The notes under the pieces: generated by a model
The model's input: only the letters and a program-made list of their open reading frames with translations
Database searches by the model: none
What the model was told of the DNA's origin: nothing
Part shown: piece by piece, positions 26,633 to 36,426 of the stretch
Position numbering within the stretch: position 1 is the stretch's first letter
Layout: the number at the start of each line of letters is the position of its first letter
Made by a program: the position numbers and the translations under genes
Assembly (NCBI GenBank): GCA_963774935.1
Contig: CAVZGO010000002.1
Coordinates: 1 to 64,000 of the forward strand
Reading direction: 5' to 3'
Source: CAVZGO01 sp963774935
GTDB lineage: Bacteria > Chloroflexota > Anaerolineae > Anaerolineales > UBA4823
Length of the DNA: 64,000 nt

Positions 26633-27925
26633 TTAATCGAACTTGAACCTCCAGATGGCGATGAGGAAGAACACCAGGGCAAACAGGCACAAGATGCCCA
26701 CCTGGGGCAGCACATACAGCAAGCCTTTTCCACTCACCATCAAGGCGTCGTAGCCAATCAACGCATGCGCGTGGGGGGTGAGTTTGGCGACCATTTCCAG
26801 CGTGCCGCCTGCCTTGTAGCTGGCCACCACGCCGAAGGAGATGCAGCCGCCAATCCCCGCCAGGATAAATCCCAGCAGCGTACCAGTGGTATCTGCCTGG
26901 CGGTCGGTCTTCGAAATTGCCGCAACCATCATCCCTAAGCCGGTGACACTGAGCCCCAATCCCAATGTAATCAGCACCAATCCAAGGAATGATTCGCCTA
27001 AGGGCATGTCAAAAATCAGGCTGGCAGCCCCAAAGATCAGGCTTACCTGGATGCACACCATCAGCAGGAATGCCAGCATTTTCCCAGCAATGATCGAGCC
27101 ACGCGGCATCGGCGCAGCCATCAGCCGGCGCAGTGTGCCCTCTTTCTTTTCTTTCAACAGGTCAGCCGCCATCGTTCCAACCATGAAGAATGCGAACATC
27201 ACCGTGAAGCTGGGGACAATCATGGAGAAGATGTTATTGGGCACCAGCACCATCTCTTCCCCGCTAATCGTCGTGGGAGTCACTTTAATCCACGGTTCAG
27301 CCTGCATTTTCTGCACCTGTGCCATGTTCACCGCCAGGCTCTGGGCTTCGAAGGCGCGGCGCGTGCCTTCATCAGCTTGCTGGTAGGGCGTGTAATCAGA
27401 AAGCAGGCTGCGGATGCCGTACGAGAGCTCGCCCACCAGCACCACCGGGGAGATGACATCTTTCAAAATGCCGGTAATCATGCTGGCATAGCCCTTTTGG
27501 GTGGGGTCGATCACCACTTTGATCTCAGACGGCGTATAGTTATTGACATTCTCCGTCAGGTCAGGCGGAAGGAAGACCAACGCCAGCGCTTTGCTGTCGC
27601 GCACCAGTTGTTCTGCCTCGGCAGGGGTATCCAGGGTGGTGATTTTCAAGGCTTCGATCTCGCCCAATATTGTGGCGATTTGCTTGCCGTAGCCGCCTTC
27701 ATCCTGGTTCACCACTACAATCGGCAGGGTAATCCCCGCCCGCGCTTGATCGAGAGCACGTTGGTTAATCGTGCCGAAAAGCACCGAAAACATCGCCGGC
27801 AGCAGCAAGACGACCACCAAAAAACCGCGATCTTTGAAGATCACCTGCAGGTCTTTCCAGGCAACGGACAGTGTCGCACGAATCGGATTGATCGGTTTCA
27901 TTGGATTATCACTCCCCGCTCTCAT
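26633..27925 (-). CDS. ABC-2 type exporter permease (NatB/ABC2_membrane_3 type)
   Basis: 430 residues. One membrane helix near the N-terminus (RGFLVVVLLLPAMFSVLFG) is followed by a large extracytoplasmic domain of about 170 residues and a C-terminal set of five or six helices, the typical ABC2_membrane_3 layout. The ATG at 27925 overlaps the upstream permease stop in ATGA; an alternative ATG lies at 27901. It pairs with the upstream permease and ATPase (NatA/NatB-like). Substrate unknown; relatives export Na+ or drugs. Confidence 0.85.
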   Translation of the reverse strand: MRAGSDNPMKPINPIRATLSVAWKDLQVIFKDRGFLVVVLLLPAMFSVLFGTINQRALDQARAGITLPIVVVNQDEGGYGKQIATILGEIEALKITTLDTPAEAEQLVRDSKALALVFLPPDLTENVNNYTPSEIKVVIDPTQKGYASMITGILKDVISPVVLVGELSYGIRSLLSDYTPYQQADEGTRRAFEAQSLAVNMAQVQKMQAEPWIKVTPTTISGEEMVLVPNNIFSMIVPSFTVMFAFFMVGTMAADLLKEKKEGTLRRLMAAPMPRGSIIAGKMLAFLLMVCIQVSLIFGAASLIFDMPLGESFLGLVLITLGLGLSVTGLGMMVAAISKTDRQADTTGTLLGFILAGIGGCISFGVVASYKAGGTLEMVAKLTPHAHALIGYDALMVSGKGLLYVLPQVGILCLFALVFFLIAIWRFKFD

Positions 27926-29187
27926 TCAAACCGAAAGCGGCGCACGCCGACAAAGAAGAACACGGCAGTGAATAGCAATAACATACCGAGCTGCGGCAGC
28001 ACGTCCACCAGACTTGCGCCTTTCGCCAGGATGTCGTAGTACGCCTGGGTTGCGTACGACTGCGGCACCAGACGGGACAGGATGTTCAGCACCGGGATCT
28101 GGGCGATCAGAAAACTGGGGATCAGGGCGCCACCCAGGAATCCAGCCACCCACAGCAGGGCATTGCTCAAGCCGGTGATCTGTGCCTCGGTGCGCGCAAT
28201 GGCATAGATCATAATCCCCAGCGAAGTTGAACAAAGGGCAATGATCATCGAGGTGATGGCCCAGGCGAGCCAGTTGGAGCCAACCCCCAGCCTGCCGAAG
28301 CCCAGCAGCGGCAACAGGATGCCACCCACCAGGAAGATCACCACAATCTGCACCAGGGTCAGGAGCCAGATGGGGAGCATTTTCCCCAGCAGCAGATCGC
28401 TGCGGCTGAGCGGTGAAGCCAGCAAGCGCCGCAGGCTGCCTTCCTTGCGCTCCTGATAGATATTGTGCGCGACAATGGACGCAGCCAGGAAAACGAACAG
28501 AACGGTCATTCCCGGAATGATGCTTTTGCTCAGATCGAAGCCGGCAATCGCCTCTTCCTTTTCCTTAAGCACTTCTGATTGGGCAACTGCGATCAGTGGG
28601 ATTGTGCGTGAGCGATCGAATTGTCCTTTTGCCTGGGCCAGCACTTTTTCGGTTTCAAAAGCCGTCTCACCCGATGCTGGATCGGTCTGCATGGAGCCCA
28701 TCTGGCGGATGCCGTCCAGCAGCTGCAGCTCAAGCGACATATCCTTCGCCGCGCCGTTGAGCACCTGCATCACAGATTCAGTGCCTGAAAGACTGGCATC
28801 GGGATGGGTTGGGACGAGGACGGTGACCTGTTTCCCCTGCGCCAGGTCAGCTCCAAAGCCCGCCGGGATAACCAGGTAGCGTGATATTTTCAAATCCAGC
28901 AAGCTTTGTTCAGCCGCCGCTTCATCACTCAATTCGACGCGGTAACCGCCAGCGCTATCCAGCATTTTCAAAAAAAGCTCGGACTGGCTTGAGCCAGCGT
29001 CCAGGTTGACTACCACAATGGGAATGCGGGTATCCTCTGTTTCGTCGGATGATCCGCCGTAAGCCAGGCTGGCTAATCCTGAAAACAAGACGGTGAACAC
29101 CACCGGCAGGACAAACAGCCATAGCACAGCGCCGCGGTCTTTGAGGATCACCGCCAAGTCTTTCTTGGTCAGGTTCCATATATTCAT
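27922..29187 (-). CDS. ABC-2 type exporter permease (NatB/ABC2_membrane_3 type)
   Basis: 421 residues with the same layout as its neighbour: an N-terminal helix after KDLAVILKDRGAVLWLF, an extracytoplasmic domain and a C-terminal helix cluster with the QERKEGSLRRLLASPLSR loop typical of the family. The two permeases are clearly related and probably form a heterodimer. Start ATG at 29187 follows GGAGG. It lies between the ATPase gene and the second permease. Confidence 0.87.
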   Translation of the reverse strand: MNIWNLTKKDLAVILKDRGAVLWLFVLPVVFTVLFSGLASLAYGGSSDETEDTRIPIVVVNLDAGSSQSELFLKMLDSAGGYRVELSDEAAAEQSLLDLKISRYLVIPAGFGADLAQGKQVTVLVPTHPDASLSGTESVMQVLNGAAKDMSLELQLLDGIRQMGSMQTDPASGETAFETEKVLAQAKGQFDRSRTIPLIAVAQSEVLKEKEEAIAGFDLSKSIIPGMTVLFVFLAASIVAHNIYQERKEGSLRRLLASPLSRSDLLLGKMLPIWLLTLVQIVVIFLVGGILLPLLGFGRLGVGSNWLAWAITSMIIALCSTSLGIMIYAIARTEAQITGLSNALLWVAGFLGGALIPSFLIAQIPVLNILSRLVPQSYATQAYYDILAKGASLVDVLPQLGMLLLFTAVFFFVGVRRFRFE

Positions 29188-29230
29188 GGTTGAACCTCCG
29201 GTTTTTTCTCTCGTTTCCTAAGGCGCTGAT

Positions 29231-30247
29231 TTATTCACGCAGCTTCTTGCCGGTCAGGTACAAGAAGACGCTCTCCAGGTTCGGTTCCAGGATATCCAGC
29301 GAGGTGATGGGGATATCCCGGTCGTTGAGCACGCCCAGCACATTAACGATCGCCACCCGGCTGTTCTCGGCTTCGACCTTTAACAGCCTGGCCTGCGGTT
29401 TTTCTTCGGGAGCTGCTGCCGCGGCGGGTGCCCCTTCTGCGGCTGCCTCGCTGCCATCGGTCGGAACGGGCATCAGCATGGCATTTTTTACCGCCGGAAG
29501 CTCAGCGATTGTGGTCACCAGGGCGTCATCGGCTTGCTTCACGCCGATCTGGATAACCCCGCCGCCCAACAGGGCGATGAGGTTCTTAATCGTATCCAGG
29601 GCGATGATCTTGCCCTGGTCGACGATAGCAACCCGGTTGCACAGCAGCTCGACCTCCTCCATGTAATGGCTGGTGTAGATGATGCTCATGTTGCGCTCGC
29701 GGTTGAGCTTGAGCACGCTTTCAAAGATGTGATTGCGGCTCTGCGGATCGACCCCCACCGTGGGCTCATCCAGGAAGAGCAGACGCGGGTGGTGAACCAG
29801 CCCGGCAGCGATGTTCACGCGCCGCTTCATGCCGCCCGAGAACTTCTCCACCGCGTCCTTCTGGCGGTCTTTGAGCGAAACGATCTCCAGCACGTCATCC
29901 ACGCGCTCGCTGAGCTCCTTGCCGCGCAGGCCGTAGATGCTGCCGAAGAAATTCAGGTTGGCACGCGCACTGAGCGTGGGATACAATGCCAGGTCCTGCG
30001 GAACCAGGCCGATGATGGATTTAACTTTCACCGGTTCGCGCAGGATATCCATGCCGCCAATGCGCGCCGTGCCCGAGCTGGGTGGAATCACCCCTGTTAA
30101 CATTGATATGGTGGTGGTCTTGCCAGCCCCGTTGGGACCCAGCAAGCCGAAGACCTCCCCTTCTTCCACGTCAAAGCTGACCCCGCTGACCGCGGTCAGG
30201 TTACCAAACTTTTTAACCAGGTTGAGTACTTCGAGTATCTTGACCAT
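29231..30247 (-). CDS. ABC-2 type exporter, ATP-binding subunit (NatA-like)
   Basis: 338 residues from the ATG at 30247, chosen because GGAGG lies eight bases upstream. Walker A GPNGAGKTT is at residues 37-45, followed by the signature FSGGMKRR, Walker B LLFLDEPTVGVD and the switch region YTSHYMEE. A C-terminal domain of about 100 residues contains an Ala/Pro linker (EGAPAAAAAPEEKPQ), unusual for this family, and ends with LEPNLESVFLYLTGKKLRE. First gene of the minus-strand exporter operon. Confidence 0.92.
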   Translation of the reverse strand: MVKILEVLNLVKKFGNLTAVSGVSFDVEEGEVFGLLGPNGAGKTTTISMLTGVIPPSSGTARIGGMDILREPVKVKSIIGLVPQDLALYPTLSARANLNFFGSIYGLRGKELSERVDDVLEIVSLKDRQKDAVEKFSGGMKRRVNIAAGLVHHPRLLFLDEPTVGVDPQSRNHIFESVLKLNRERNMSIIYTSHYMEEVELLCNRVAIVDQGKIIALDTIKNLIALLGGGVIQIGVKQADDALVTTIAELPAVKNAMLMPVPTDGSEAAAEGAPAAAAAPEEKPQARLLKVEAENSRVAIVNVLGVLNDRDIPITSLDILEPNLESVFLYLTGKKLRE

Positions 30248-30281
30248 TGGTTGACCTCCTTGCAATGAATAAAGCATTAAT

Positions 30282-30309
30282 ATCATAGCAATTTACTAAT
30301 CAAATGCAA
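30282..30309 (-). promoter_or_regulatory. Promoter of the second ABC-2 operon
   Basis: On the minus strand TTGCAT (30304-30309) and TATGAT (30282-30287) are 16 bases apart. A repeated TGCATATTGCA motif overlaps the -35 region and could be an operator. Confidence 0.55.
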
Positions 30310-30520
30310 TATGCAATTTTTATTCAGCGTGGTATGAAATCCATGTACTGGTTACGATAAACATTTCAAAATAACCCTTCATCACAATAATTTCCAAATA
30401 AGAGCCTAACAATTTCATAACAACTGCCATTTATGATTGCACCTGGCTGACGTCCGCGAAATATATGCGAGCATGCCAATCTCAAGGCTGACTTTTCCAG
30501 CCTGGAAATGAGGTGCCATA

Positions 30521-31276
30521 ATGAATGCAAGTAAAACGAATTGGTTACTCGATGCAGGTTTATTCATCGGTTTCTTGCTCAGCTTCTTGCTTGACCTGAC
30601 CGGATTGGGCGTGCACCAGTGGCTGGGTGTTGCCGTCGCTGCTATCGGCGGCATCCATCTCTGGCGGCACCGTGATTGGGTGGTTTCGGTGACTCGACGG
30701 CTCTTTGGGCGCACTTCATCGCAGGCGCGGCTGTATTACTGGATCGATGTCGCCTTGTTCGCTGGTCTGGGATTTGTGGCGGTGAGCGGGCTGCTTATCT
30801 CAACCTGGTTCAATCTAACTCTGTCAAACTACGACCTGTGGAGCACTCTCCACATCACCGTTTCGGTGATGACCCTGCCCATCTTGGTGCTCAAAATCGC
30901 CCTGCACTCGCGCTGGATCATCCAGGTCGCCCAGAAACACATCTTCAGGCGCGCCAGCAGCGCCAAACGCCTGCCCAATGCGCAGCCCGCCCATCTGGAC
31001 CGCCGTGAATTCGTGAAGCTGATGGGACTGGTCGGTGGAGCTGCCACCTTCGCGGCAGCGGGCGTTCTGCGCAGCGATGCAGCCAGCCAGGCGGGCAGCA
31101 CCACAGGCTCGAAGGCTGCAGATTCTTCGACCGGCACCACGTTGCAGAGTAGTTCGAGCTCAAGCGCTTGCACCAGCAGCTGCCCAAAAGGCAAGCACTG
31201 CTCCTATCCCGGTGATTGCCGGCGCTACACCGACAGCAACCAGAACAACCTCTGTGATCATGGTGAGTGCACATAA
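30521..31276 (+). CDS. DUF4405 membrane protein with RR motif and Cys-rich ferredoxin-like tail
   Basis: 251 residues. Four membrane helices with conserved His residues (GVHQW, GIHLW, TLHITVSV, ALHSRWI) fit a DUF4405/cytochrome b-like haem module. It is followed at about residue 158 by DRREFVKLMGLVGGAATFAAAG, which looks like a Tat-type RRxFxK segment with a fifth helix. A Ser/Thr linker then leads to a Cys-rich end (CTSSCPKGKHCSYPGDCRRY...LCDHGEC), a pattern seen in FMN-binding/redox proteins of anaerobes. The combination suggests membrane electron transfer. GAGGTG precedes the ATG. Single-gene unit. Confidence 0.75.
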   Translation: MNASKTNWLLDAGLFIGFLLSFLLDLTGLGVHQWLGVAVAAIGGIHLWRHRDWVVSVTRRLFGRTSSQARLYYWIDVALFAGLGFVAVSGLLISTWFNLTLSNYDLWSTLHITVSVMTLPILVLKIALHSRWIIQVAQKHIFRRASSAKRLPNAQPAHLDRREFVKLMGLVGGAATFAAAGVLRSDAASQAGSTTGSKAADSSTGTTLQSSSSSSACTSSCPKGKHCSYPGDCRRYTDSNQNNLCDHGECT

Positions 31277-31296
31277 GCATGACTTATGGGAATAAA

Positions 31297-31324
31297 AAAG
31301 GTGCGGTTTTTTCCGCACCTTTTT
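31297..31324. terminator. Intrinsic terminator
   Basis: AAAAAGGTGCGG / CCGCACCTTTTT hairpin with a T-rich loop and T-run, directly after the DUF4405 gene. Confidence 0.88.
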
Positions 31325-31498
31325 TATTCCTGGACGCCTCGTATTGCATTGTTATGATCTTCATGTAATAATCAACTGTGTCAGTCACGGCGATCGTGCA
31401 CTGATTGGCTTTCTTCCACTCGCCAGGCTGAATGCCAGTTAATTCATTCAATACCGGTAGCCAAATCATGAAATAATGTAGAACGGAGGAACCACGCG

Positions 31499-31915
31499 AT
31501 GAAGCACCATAAATTTCTTTCACTGACCATCGTCATCGTCATTATTGCACTGACAGCCGCCGTCAGCGGCTGTGGTGCAGTCGAGTCTGCCAAAGTGCTG
31601 AACCAGACCGGCAATGATTTCATGACCGCCTTAAAGGACGGTGATTTCGAGGCTGCGTACAATCTTTGTGTGGCTGAGCTGCAGACCGAGATCGGCTCTG
31701 TGGATGACCTGGCAGCGATGATCGACAATAGCAGCGCCCGCCCACAAGAGTGGAAATTTTCTTCCTGGAACGTGACGACGGATGCCAACCAGAATAATAT
31801 TGCCACGGTGGAGGGCACCGTTACCTATCAGGATGGCCGCACGGGAGCTGTTACCCTGGAGCTGATCAAAGTGGGTGAAGCCTGGGAAGTGCTGAGCTTC
31901 AACCTCACCTGGTAA
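31499..31915 (+). CDS. Small lipoprotein, NTF2/DUF4878-like
   Basis: 138 residues. A lipoprotein signal ends at AAVSGC (about residue 25). The mature part matches DUF4878/NTF2-like lipoproteins: a helix with DFMTALKDGDFEAAYNLC, then strands ending in GAVTLELIKVGEAWEVLSFNLTW. Function unknown; such domains often bind small ligands or peptides at the cell surface. GGAGG lies before the ATG. Confidence 0.75.
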   Translation: MKHHKFLSLTIVIVIIALTAAVSGCGAVESAKVLNQTGNDFMTALKDGDFEAAYNLCVAELQTEIGSVDDLAAMIDNSSARPQEWKFSSWNVTTDANQNNIATVEGTVTYQDGRTGAVTLELIKVGEAWEVLSFNLTW

Positions 31916-32165
31916 CTGCCTTTTCAGGCATGTGCGGGAGCGGTGCTCTGGTCCAGCGTTCCAAGTGAGACCATAGAAGGCTGCCAGGCATTTTCCCCGA
32001 AAAATCCGGAATACCTTCATCTGTGCCAGTATCGTTTTCCGCTGGTGGAATTTTACGCGCCTGGAAGAGCAATTAAAATTTTAAGATTAAACTTACTGGC
32101 AATAGAATTAAATTGGAGTAAAATCTATTAACGTCATTTTTATGTGTAATTAATGGAAGGTGGTT

Positions 32166-33627
32166 ATGAGAAAGAAACGCGCTTTTACACTGCCCATTGT
32201 TCTGCTCACCCTGCTGATAACATTGACGATCCTGGTGAGCCTCGGCTCGCTCAACCCAGCCCCCTCTGCCCGGGCGGCTTTCCCCGGTCAGAATGGACCC
32301 ATCGCTTATGCCAAGCAAGCCATCGCTGGCAGGTTCAACATCTGGGTGATGGACTCGAATGGCAACAACAAAACTCAGATCACCACTTCTGGTGACAATC
32401 AACAGCCTTCCTGGTCGGTGGATGGCACGAAGATCGTCTTCGTGCGCGATTTAGACATCTGGGCGATGAACGCGGATGGCTCAAACCCGACAAATCTCAC
32501 CAACACCCCGGGTCAAGAGATCGAAAACAACCCTGCCTGGTCGCCGGATGGGCTAAAAATCGTCTACCAGCACCAGGTTGGCATGACCCCACCCGAGATC
32601 TATGTGATGAACGCCGATGGCTCCGCTAAGACCGCCCTGACCACCAATACCAGCATCGATATTTCGCCATCCTGGTCTCCAGATGGAACCAAGATTGCAT
32701 TCCAAACCTACCGGGACGGCAACAGCGAAATCTACTTGATGAACCCTGACGGCAGCAACCTGGTCAACCTGACCAACGACCCCGCAGAAGATGCCGGCCC
32801 TGACTGGTCGCCAGATGGCTCGCAGATTGCCTTTGCCAGCCGCCAGCGCGGGACGCCGTTCAACAATGCCAGCTACGAGATTTTTTACATCAATAACAAT
32901 GGAACAGGCATCACCCGCGTCACCAATAACGGTGGTTATGCCAGCTACCAGCACCCTGCCTGGTCTCCGGATGGGCTGAAAATTGCCTACGATGGCGTCA
33001 TGGGCTATAACAACACTGAAATAATGGTGATCAACAAAGACGGCAGCGGTGAGACCAACCTGACCGACGAAGGCGAAGAAGGCACACCTGACCAGGATCC
33101 TTCCTGGGCGCCCGCAGGCGTACAAACCCACACTCCCACTGCTACAAGTGAAAGCACTCCAACGGCGACTGCCACAGCCACTGCCACCAGCACTGCAACC
33201 GCAACAGCTACCGAGACGCCCACAGCCACCGTCACCGAGAACTCCTACTGCAACGCCAACAGAGACGCTAACCCCCACCCCGACGGAAACCCCGACCGCG
33301 ACCCCCACCGATACGCCCACATCGACACCTACGGAGACACCCACTCCGACCGAAACCCCTACTGAAACACCAACATCTACCCCAACTGAGACCCCTACCG
33401 TAACGCCTACATCCACTTCAACCGCGACACCTACCGCCACGCCGACTGAGACACCAACCGCGACCCCAACCGAGACTCCAACTGCCACGGCGACCGCTAC
33501 AGCCACGGCTACATCAACGCAAACCCTTACGCCGACCGCCACCGAAGTCCCGGTTTATTACCAGTACGTGCCCATGCTCTTTACGCTTCCAGACCAGGTC
33601 CGCCCGTGGGCGCACCTCGGTCGCTAG
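32166..33627 (+). CDS. Secreted PD40/TolB-like beta-propeller with Thr/Pro stalk, apparent frameshift
   Basis: A signal peptide (about residues 1-36) is followed by repeated PD40 blades, each with the WSPDG[TL]KI motif (SWSVDGTKIVF, AWSPDGLKIVY, SWSPDGTKIAF, DWSPDGSQIAF, AWSPDGLKIAY), about 40 residues apart. The propeller is followed by a Thr/Pro/Ala-rich stalk. One extra base near 33240 (GAG-A-ACT) moves the stalk to the next frame, where TPTETPT repeats continue to the end (VPVYYQYVPMLF...). The ATG at 32166 is preferred over GTG at 32160 because GGAAGG lies five bases upstream. It is probably a surface protein; ligand unknown. Confidence 0.78.
33133..33543 (+). repeat. Low-complexity Thr/Pro-coding repeat
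   Basis: Degenerate hexamer-like repeats of ACNCCNACN/GAGACNCC encode a (T-P/A)n(T-E-T-P)n stalk. The composition is preserved across the apparent frameshift at 33240. Confidence 0.8.
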
Positions 33628-33655
33628 TCTTGACCAAAATAACCTGACCCAGCTA

Positions 33656-33683
33656 AATGGGGTGTGAGCAGCTCACACCCCAT
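33656..33683. terminator. Intrinsic terminator
   Basis: AATGGGGTGTGAG / CTCACACCCCATT stem with a three-base loop and a short T-run. Confidence 0.8.
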
Positions 33684-33790
33684 TTTGATCATTGCATCAA
33701 AATATTCATCCAGGCATGACGGTTCGCTTTGGATTAAAATATATAGATCGAGTTCGATCTAAAACATCGAGAGCAGTCGAAGGAGCCTTT

Positions 33791-34240
33791 GTGGAATTGT
33801 ATATGATCAACCTGCTGGCAGTATTGAGCTTGTCCGTGGTGCTGTTCCTGCGCGGCAGTGACGGCCGCCTGGCAAAGGACAAGACTGCCTGGTGGGTCGC
33901 CACATCCGCATTCATCGCCATGTGCATATTCGCAGTGTACAACCTCTACCTTGGTTTCACGCTGCGAGATATCGGCTTTCTCAGCGGGGTGTTCTTCCTG
34001 GTGTGGGGGGTGCTTTGCCTGATGCTGGCTTTTCTGGCGTGGCGCCGGCCTTTCGACGGGGGTTTGGTCCTGATCGCGCTGGCAGGTCTGCTGGTGCTCT
34101 ATCATTACATGAAGGACCTGGCAAACCTGGAATATAACTTGCCCATGGGGGTGATCGTCACCGGGGTTCCTTACTTTATCGGTTTTGGGTTGTGGTTCCT
34201 GCTGGCAGGTCTGCTGGCGAGGAGGAAGAAGAACTCATGA
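33791..34240 (+). CDS. Small membrane protein of unknown function
   Basis: About 149 residues from a GTG at 33791 with AGGAG five bases upstream (an ATG lies four codons later). Five hydrophobic segments are visible, beginning MINLLAVLSLSVVLFL and ending FGLWFLLAGLLARRKKNS. I do not recognise the family. The next gene starts 35 bases downstream but has its own -10 box. Confidence 0.55.
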   Translation: MELYMINLLAVLSLSVVLFLRGSDGRLAKDKTAWWVATSAFIAMCIFAVYNLYLGFTLRDIGFLSGVFFLVWGVLCLMLAFLAWRRPFDGGLVLIALAGLLVLYHYMKDLANLEYNLPMGVIVTGVPYFIGFGLWFLLAGLLARRKKNS

Positions 34241-34262
34241 AACACAAAAATAATCCTGATGC

Positions 34263-34268
34263 TATAAT
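34263..34268 (+). promoter_or_regulatory. TATAAT -10 box, leaderless start of the lipoprotein gene
   Basis: A perfect TATAAT ends seven bases before the ATG at 34276, which has no Shine-Dalgarno sequence. The -35 region is poor. Confidence 0.55.
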
Positions 34269-34275
34269 TTACCCC

Positions 34276-34857
34276 ATGACTCGAACCTCATTATTTCCAG
34301 CAATTCTGATTATCCTGATCCTGCTGATGAGCGGCTGCGCAGCTCCCACTGCCTCGCCAGTTCCAACCGCAACCGCTCCCTCGGAGCAGGCTCCCCTGCC
34401 AAAATTACCAGCCATCACCCTCGAGCAGCTCAAGAACCTGGAATTCTCCAGCCAGTTCGCTTCGTCGGGCATAGCCCGGCTGCAAGATGGCATCTTCAAA
34501 GAGCCAGCAGCGCCCAACTCAGCCAGCCAGGTGCTCATCCAACTGGCTGACCTGTTCCAGCAGGGCGACCTGGATGGCGATGGCAACCCGGATGCAGCGG
34601 TGCTGATTTTCAGTAATAGCGGTGGGAGTGGCACATTCGTCGATCTGGCAGCGGTGCTGCAAAGCCCCGACGGTCTACGCCATGCCGCGTCTGCCCTACT
34701 GGGCGATCGTGTCAAAGTGCAGTCGATCGATATTGAAAATGGCATCATCAGCGTTCGAATGCTTACCCAAGGTGCGGATGACCCAATGTGCTGTCCGACC
34801 CTGGAAGTCATCCGCCAGTACCAGCTTCAGCCGGGCGGGCTGGTTCTCATCCCTTGA
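34276..34857 (+). CDS. Lipoprotein of unknown function
   Basis: 193 residues. The start at 34276 gives a clean lipoprotein signal ending in ILLMSGC, followed by a Pro/Thr/Ala linker. The mature domain has a soluble alpha/beta pattern with DLDGDGNPDAAVLIF, reminiscent of FG-GAP/EF-hand-like calcium loops. The upstream reading frame to 34192 is rejected because the -10 box and preceding gene overlap it. The stop overlaps a TTG start (TTGA at 34854) of the next gene. Confidence 0.65.
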   Translation: MTRTSLFPAILIILILLMSGCAAPTASPVPTATAPSEQAPLPKLPAITLEQLKNLEFSSQFASSGIARLQDGIFKEPAAPNSASQVLIQLADLFQQGDLDGDGNPDAAVLIFSNSGGSGTFVDLAAVLQSPDGLRHAASALLGDRVKVQSIDIENGIISVRMLTQGADDPMCCPTLEVIRQYQLQPGGLVLIP

Positions 34858-36426
34858 CACTACATCATTTGAACCAACCTGACTCACCTCCTGGCAAGCA
34901 ATCAAAATCATTCAACATCCCGGTGAATATCGGTATCGCCGTCGGCGCGGTTGCGGCGGCGGTGCTGGCTTATATGATGGCGATAATTCGCCGCCCGCCA
35001 AAACCTCAAGCCACGCACATGATCTGGTCGGATAATCCTGGCGTGCCCGACCTGCTGTCACAGGTTGAAGCCGCCGATCAGGAGAATACCAAAACGAACA
35101 GCATTGCCGCAGTTGCCGCGCCGCAGACTGCAGCACGGCAAGTCTCGAAAGCCGAGATTGCAGCAATGCCTGGGACCGCATCATCACAATCTGTCAAACT
35201 GGACACTCGCTGGACTTCTACCTCGCGCTATATCGGCGGCGTATTCCTGGTGCTGGCTGTTTTCGGCGTGCTGGTTTTCATGGGCGGCAGCCTGTGGATG
35301 ATCCTGCTTTCAGGCGTGCTGGCATTGCTCACCCGTCCCCTGGTGCGCTTTTTCGTCAACCGCTGGCACATGAAGAATGGCTCCGCCGTGATGCTGACCT
35401 ACCTGCTGGTTGTGCTGCTGCTGCTGCTCATCCCCCTGGTGGTGCTGCCTGCCGTGATCAATAACTTTAATGAAATGCTGACTACAAATTGGCAGCAGGT
35501 TGCAGAATCTTTCGCCGGTCGACTGAGTGATTTAGAGGCAGCGATCGTTAACATACCCGTCGTCAGTGGACTGCTGAGCCCCACCCTGGATGCAGTGATC
35601 AACATGCTCAACGGTGTGTCGACGCAGATGCCTGTAACCGAGGAGGTAACCTACCAGGTGACCTTGCAAAGCTCCCTGCAGCGGCTTGGGAGCATGCTCG
35701 GATTGATGGTCAACATCCTCGGACCGGTCATCTCAGGCATCGTCTCGCTGGTTTTCATGCTGCTGATCAGCATGCACATGAGCCTGACCGCCAAATCATT
35801 CACCCCTGCCCTGCTCTCGCAAGCCCCTAAGAATTACCGCCCAGAGCTGCGCAAGCTGCTGCACAAGCTCAGTGAGATTTGGACCAGCTTCCTGACCGGT
35901 CAGTTTCGCGTTGATGGTGGTCGTTGGTGTGCTGGTATTTTTATTCAACTGGCTGGTAGGCACACCTTTTCCACTGCTGTTGGGTCTGATTTCAGGCTTG
36001 CTCGAAGTGGTCCCCACGCTTGGACCTGCCCTGGCACTCATCCCAGCATCCGTCATCGCCCTGACGATGGGCTCCACACGTCTGGATGTAGACCCATTCG
36101 TCTTCATGCTTATCGTGATTGCGGGTTATAGTTTGATACAGGTTCTCGAGAACCAGGTGCTGGTTCCCTACATTTTGGGTGATGCTGTCGATTTGCCGCC
36201 CCTGGTGGTGCTGATCGGCGTGACGGTGTTCGGCTCTGCTGCCGGCATCCTGGGCATCTTTTTAGCCACACCGATCATCTCCAGCGGCAGGCTGTTTTTC
36301 CAATATGTCTTTGATAAGGTCACCGAGCCGCCACCACCCCTGGTACCACCCGAGCCCAAGCCCAGCCTTTTCGAGCGGTTGCGCGGCTTAACCAGCAAGC
36401 TGCGCAGAAGTAAATCCAAAGAATGA
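34854..36426 (+). CDS. AI-2E family transporter, apparent frameshift
   Basis: About 524 residues when a +1 shift near 35908 is bridged (GQF[R/A] then LMVVVGVLVFLFNWLVGTPFPLLLG). An unusual N-terminal helix and polar linker of about 110 residues precede the standard eight-helix AI-2E/PerM region beginning at YIGGVFLVLAVFGVLVF. The second frame contains the family motif LISGLLEVVPTLGP and the final helices. Proteins of this family export or take up small molecules, in one case autoinducer-2, in another Na+/H+. The start is uncertain; TTG at 34854 overlaps the lipoprotein stop. The stop overlaps the next ATG (ATGA at 36423). Confidence 0.78.

Noticed and set aside
32553..33542. 329-codon minus-strand frame rich in Val/Gly repeats
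   Set aside because: It is the antisense shadow of the PD40 protein and its Thr/Pro stalk repeats.
33133..33543. CRISPR-like repeat array
   Set aside because: The repeats are short, degenerate and code for Thr/Pro stalk; there are no spacers.
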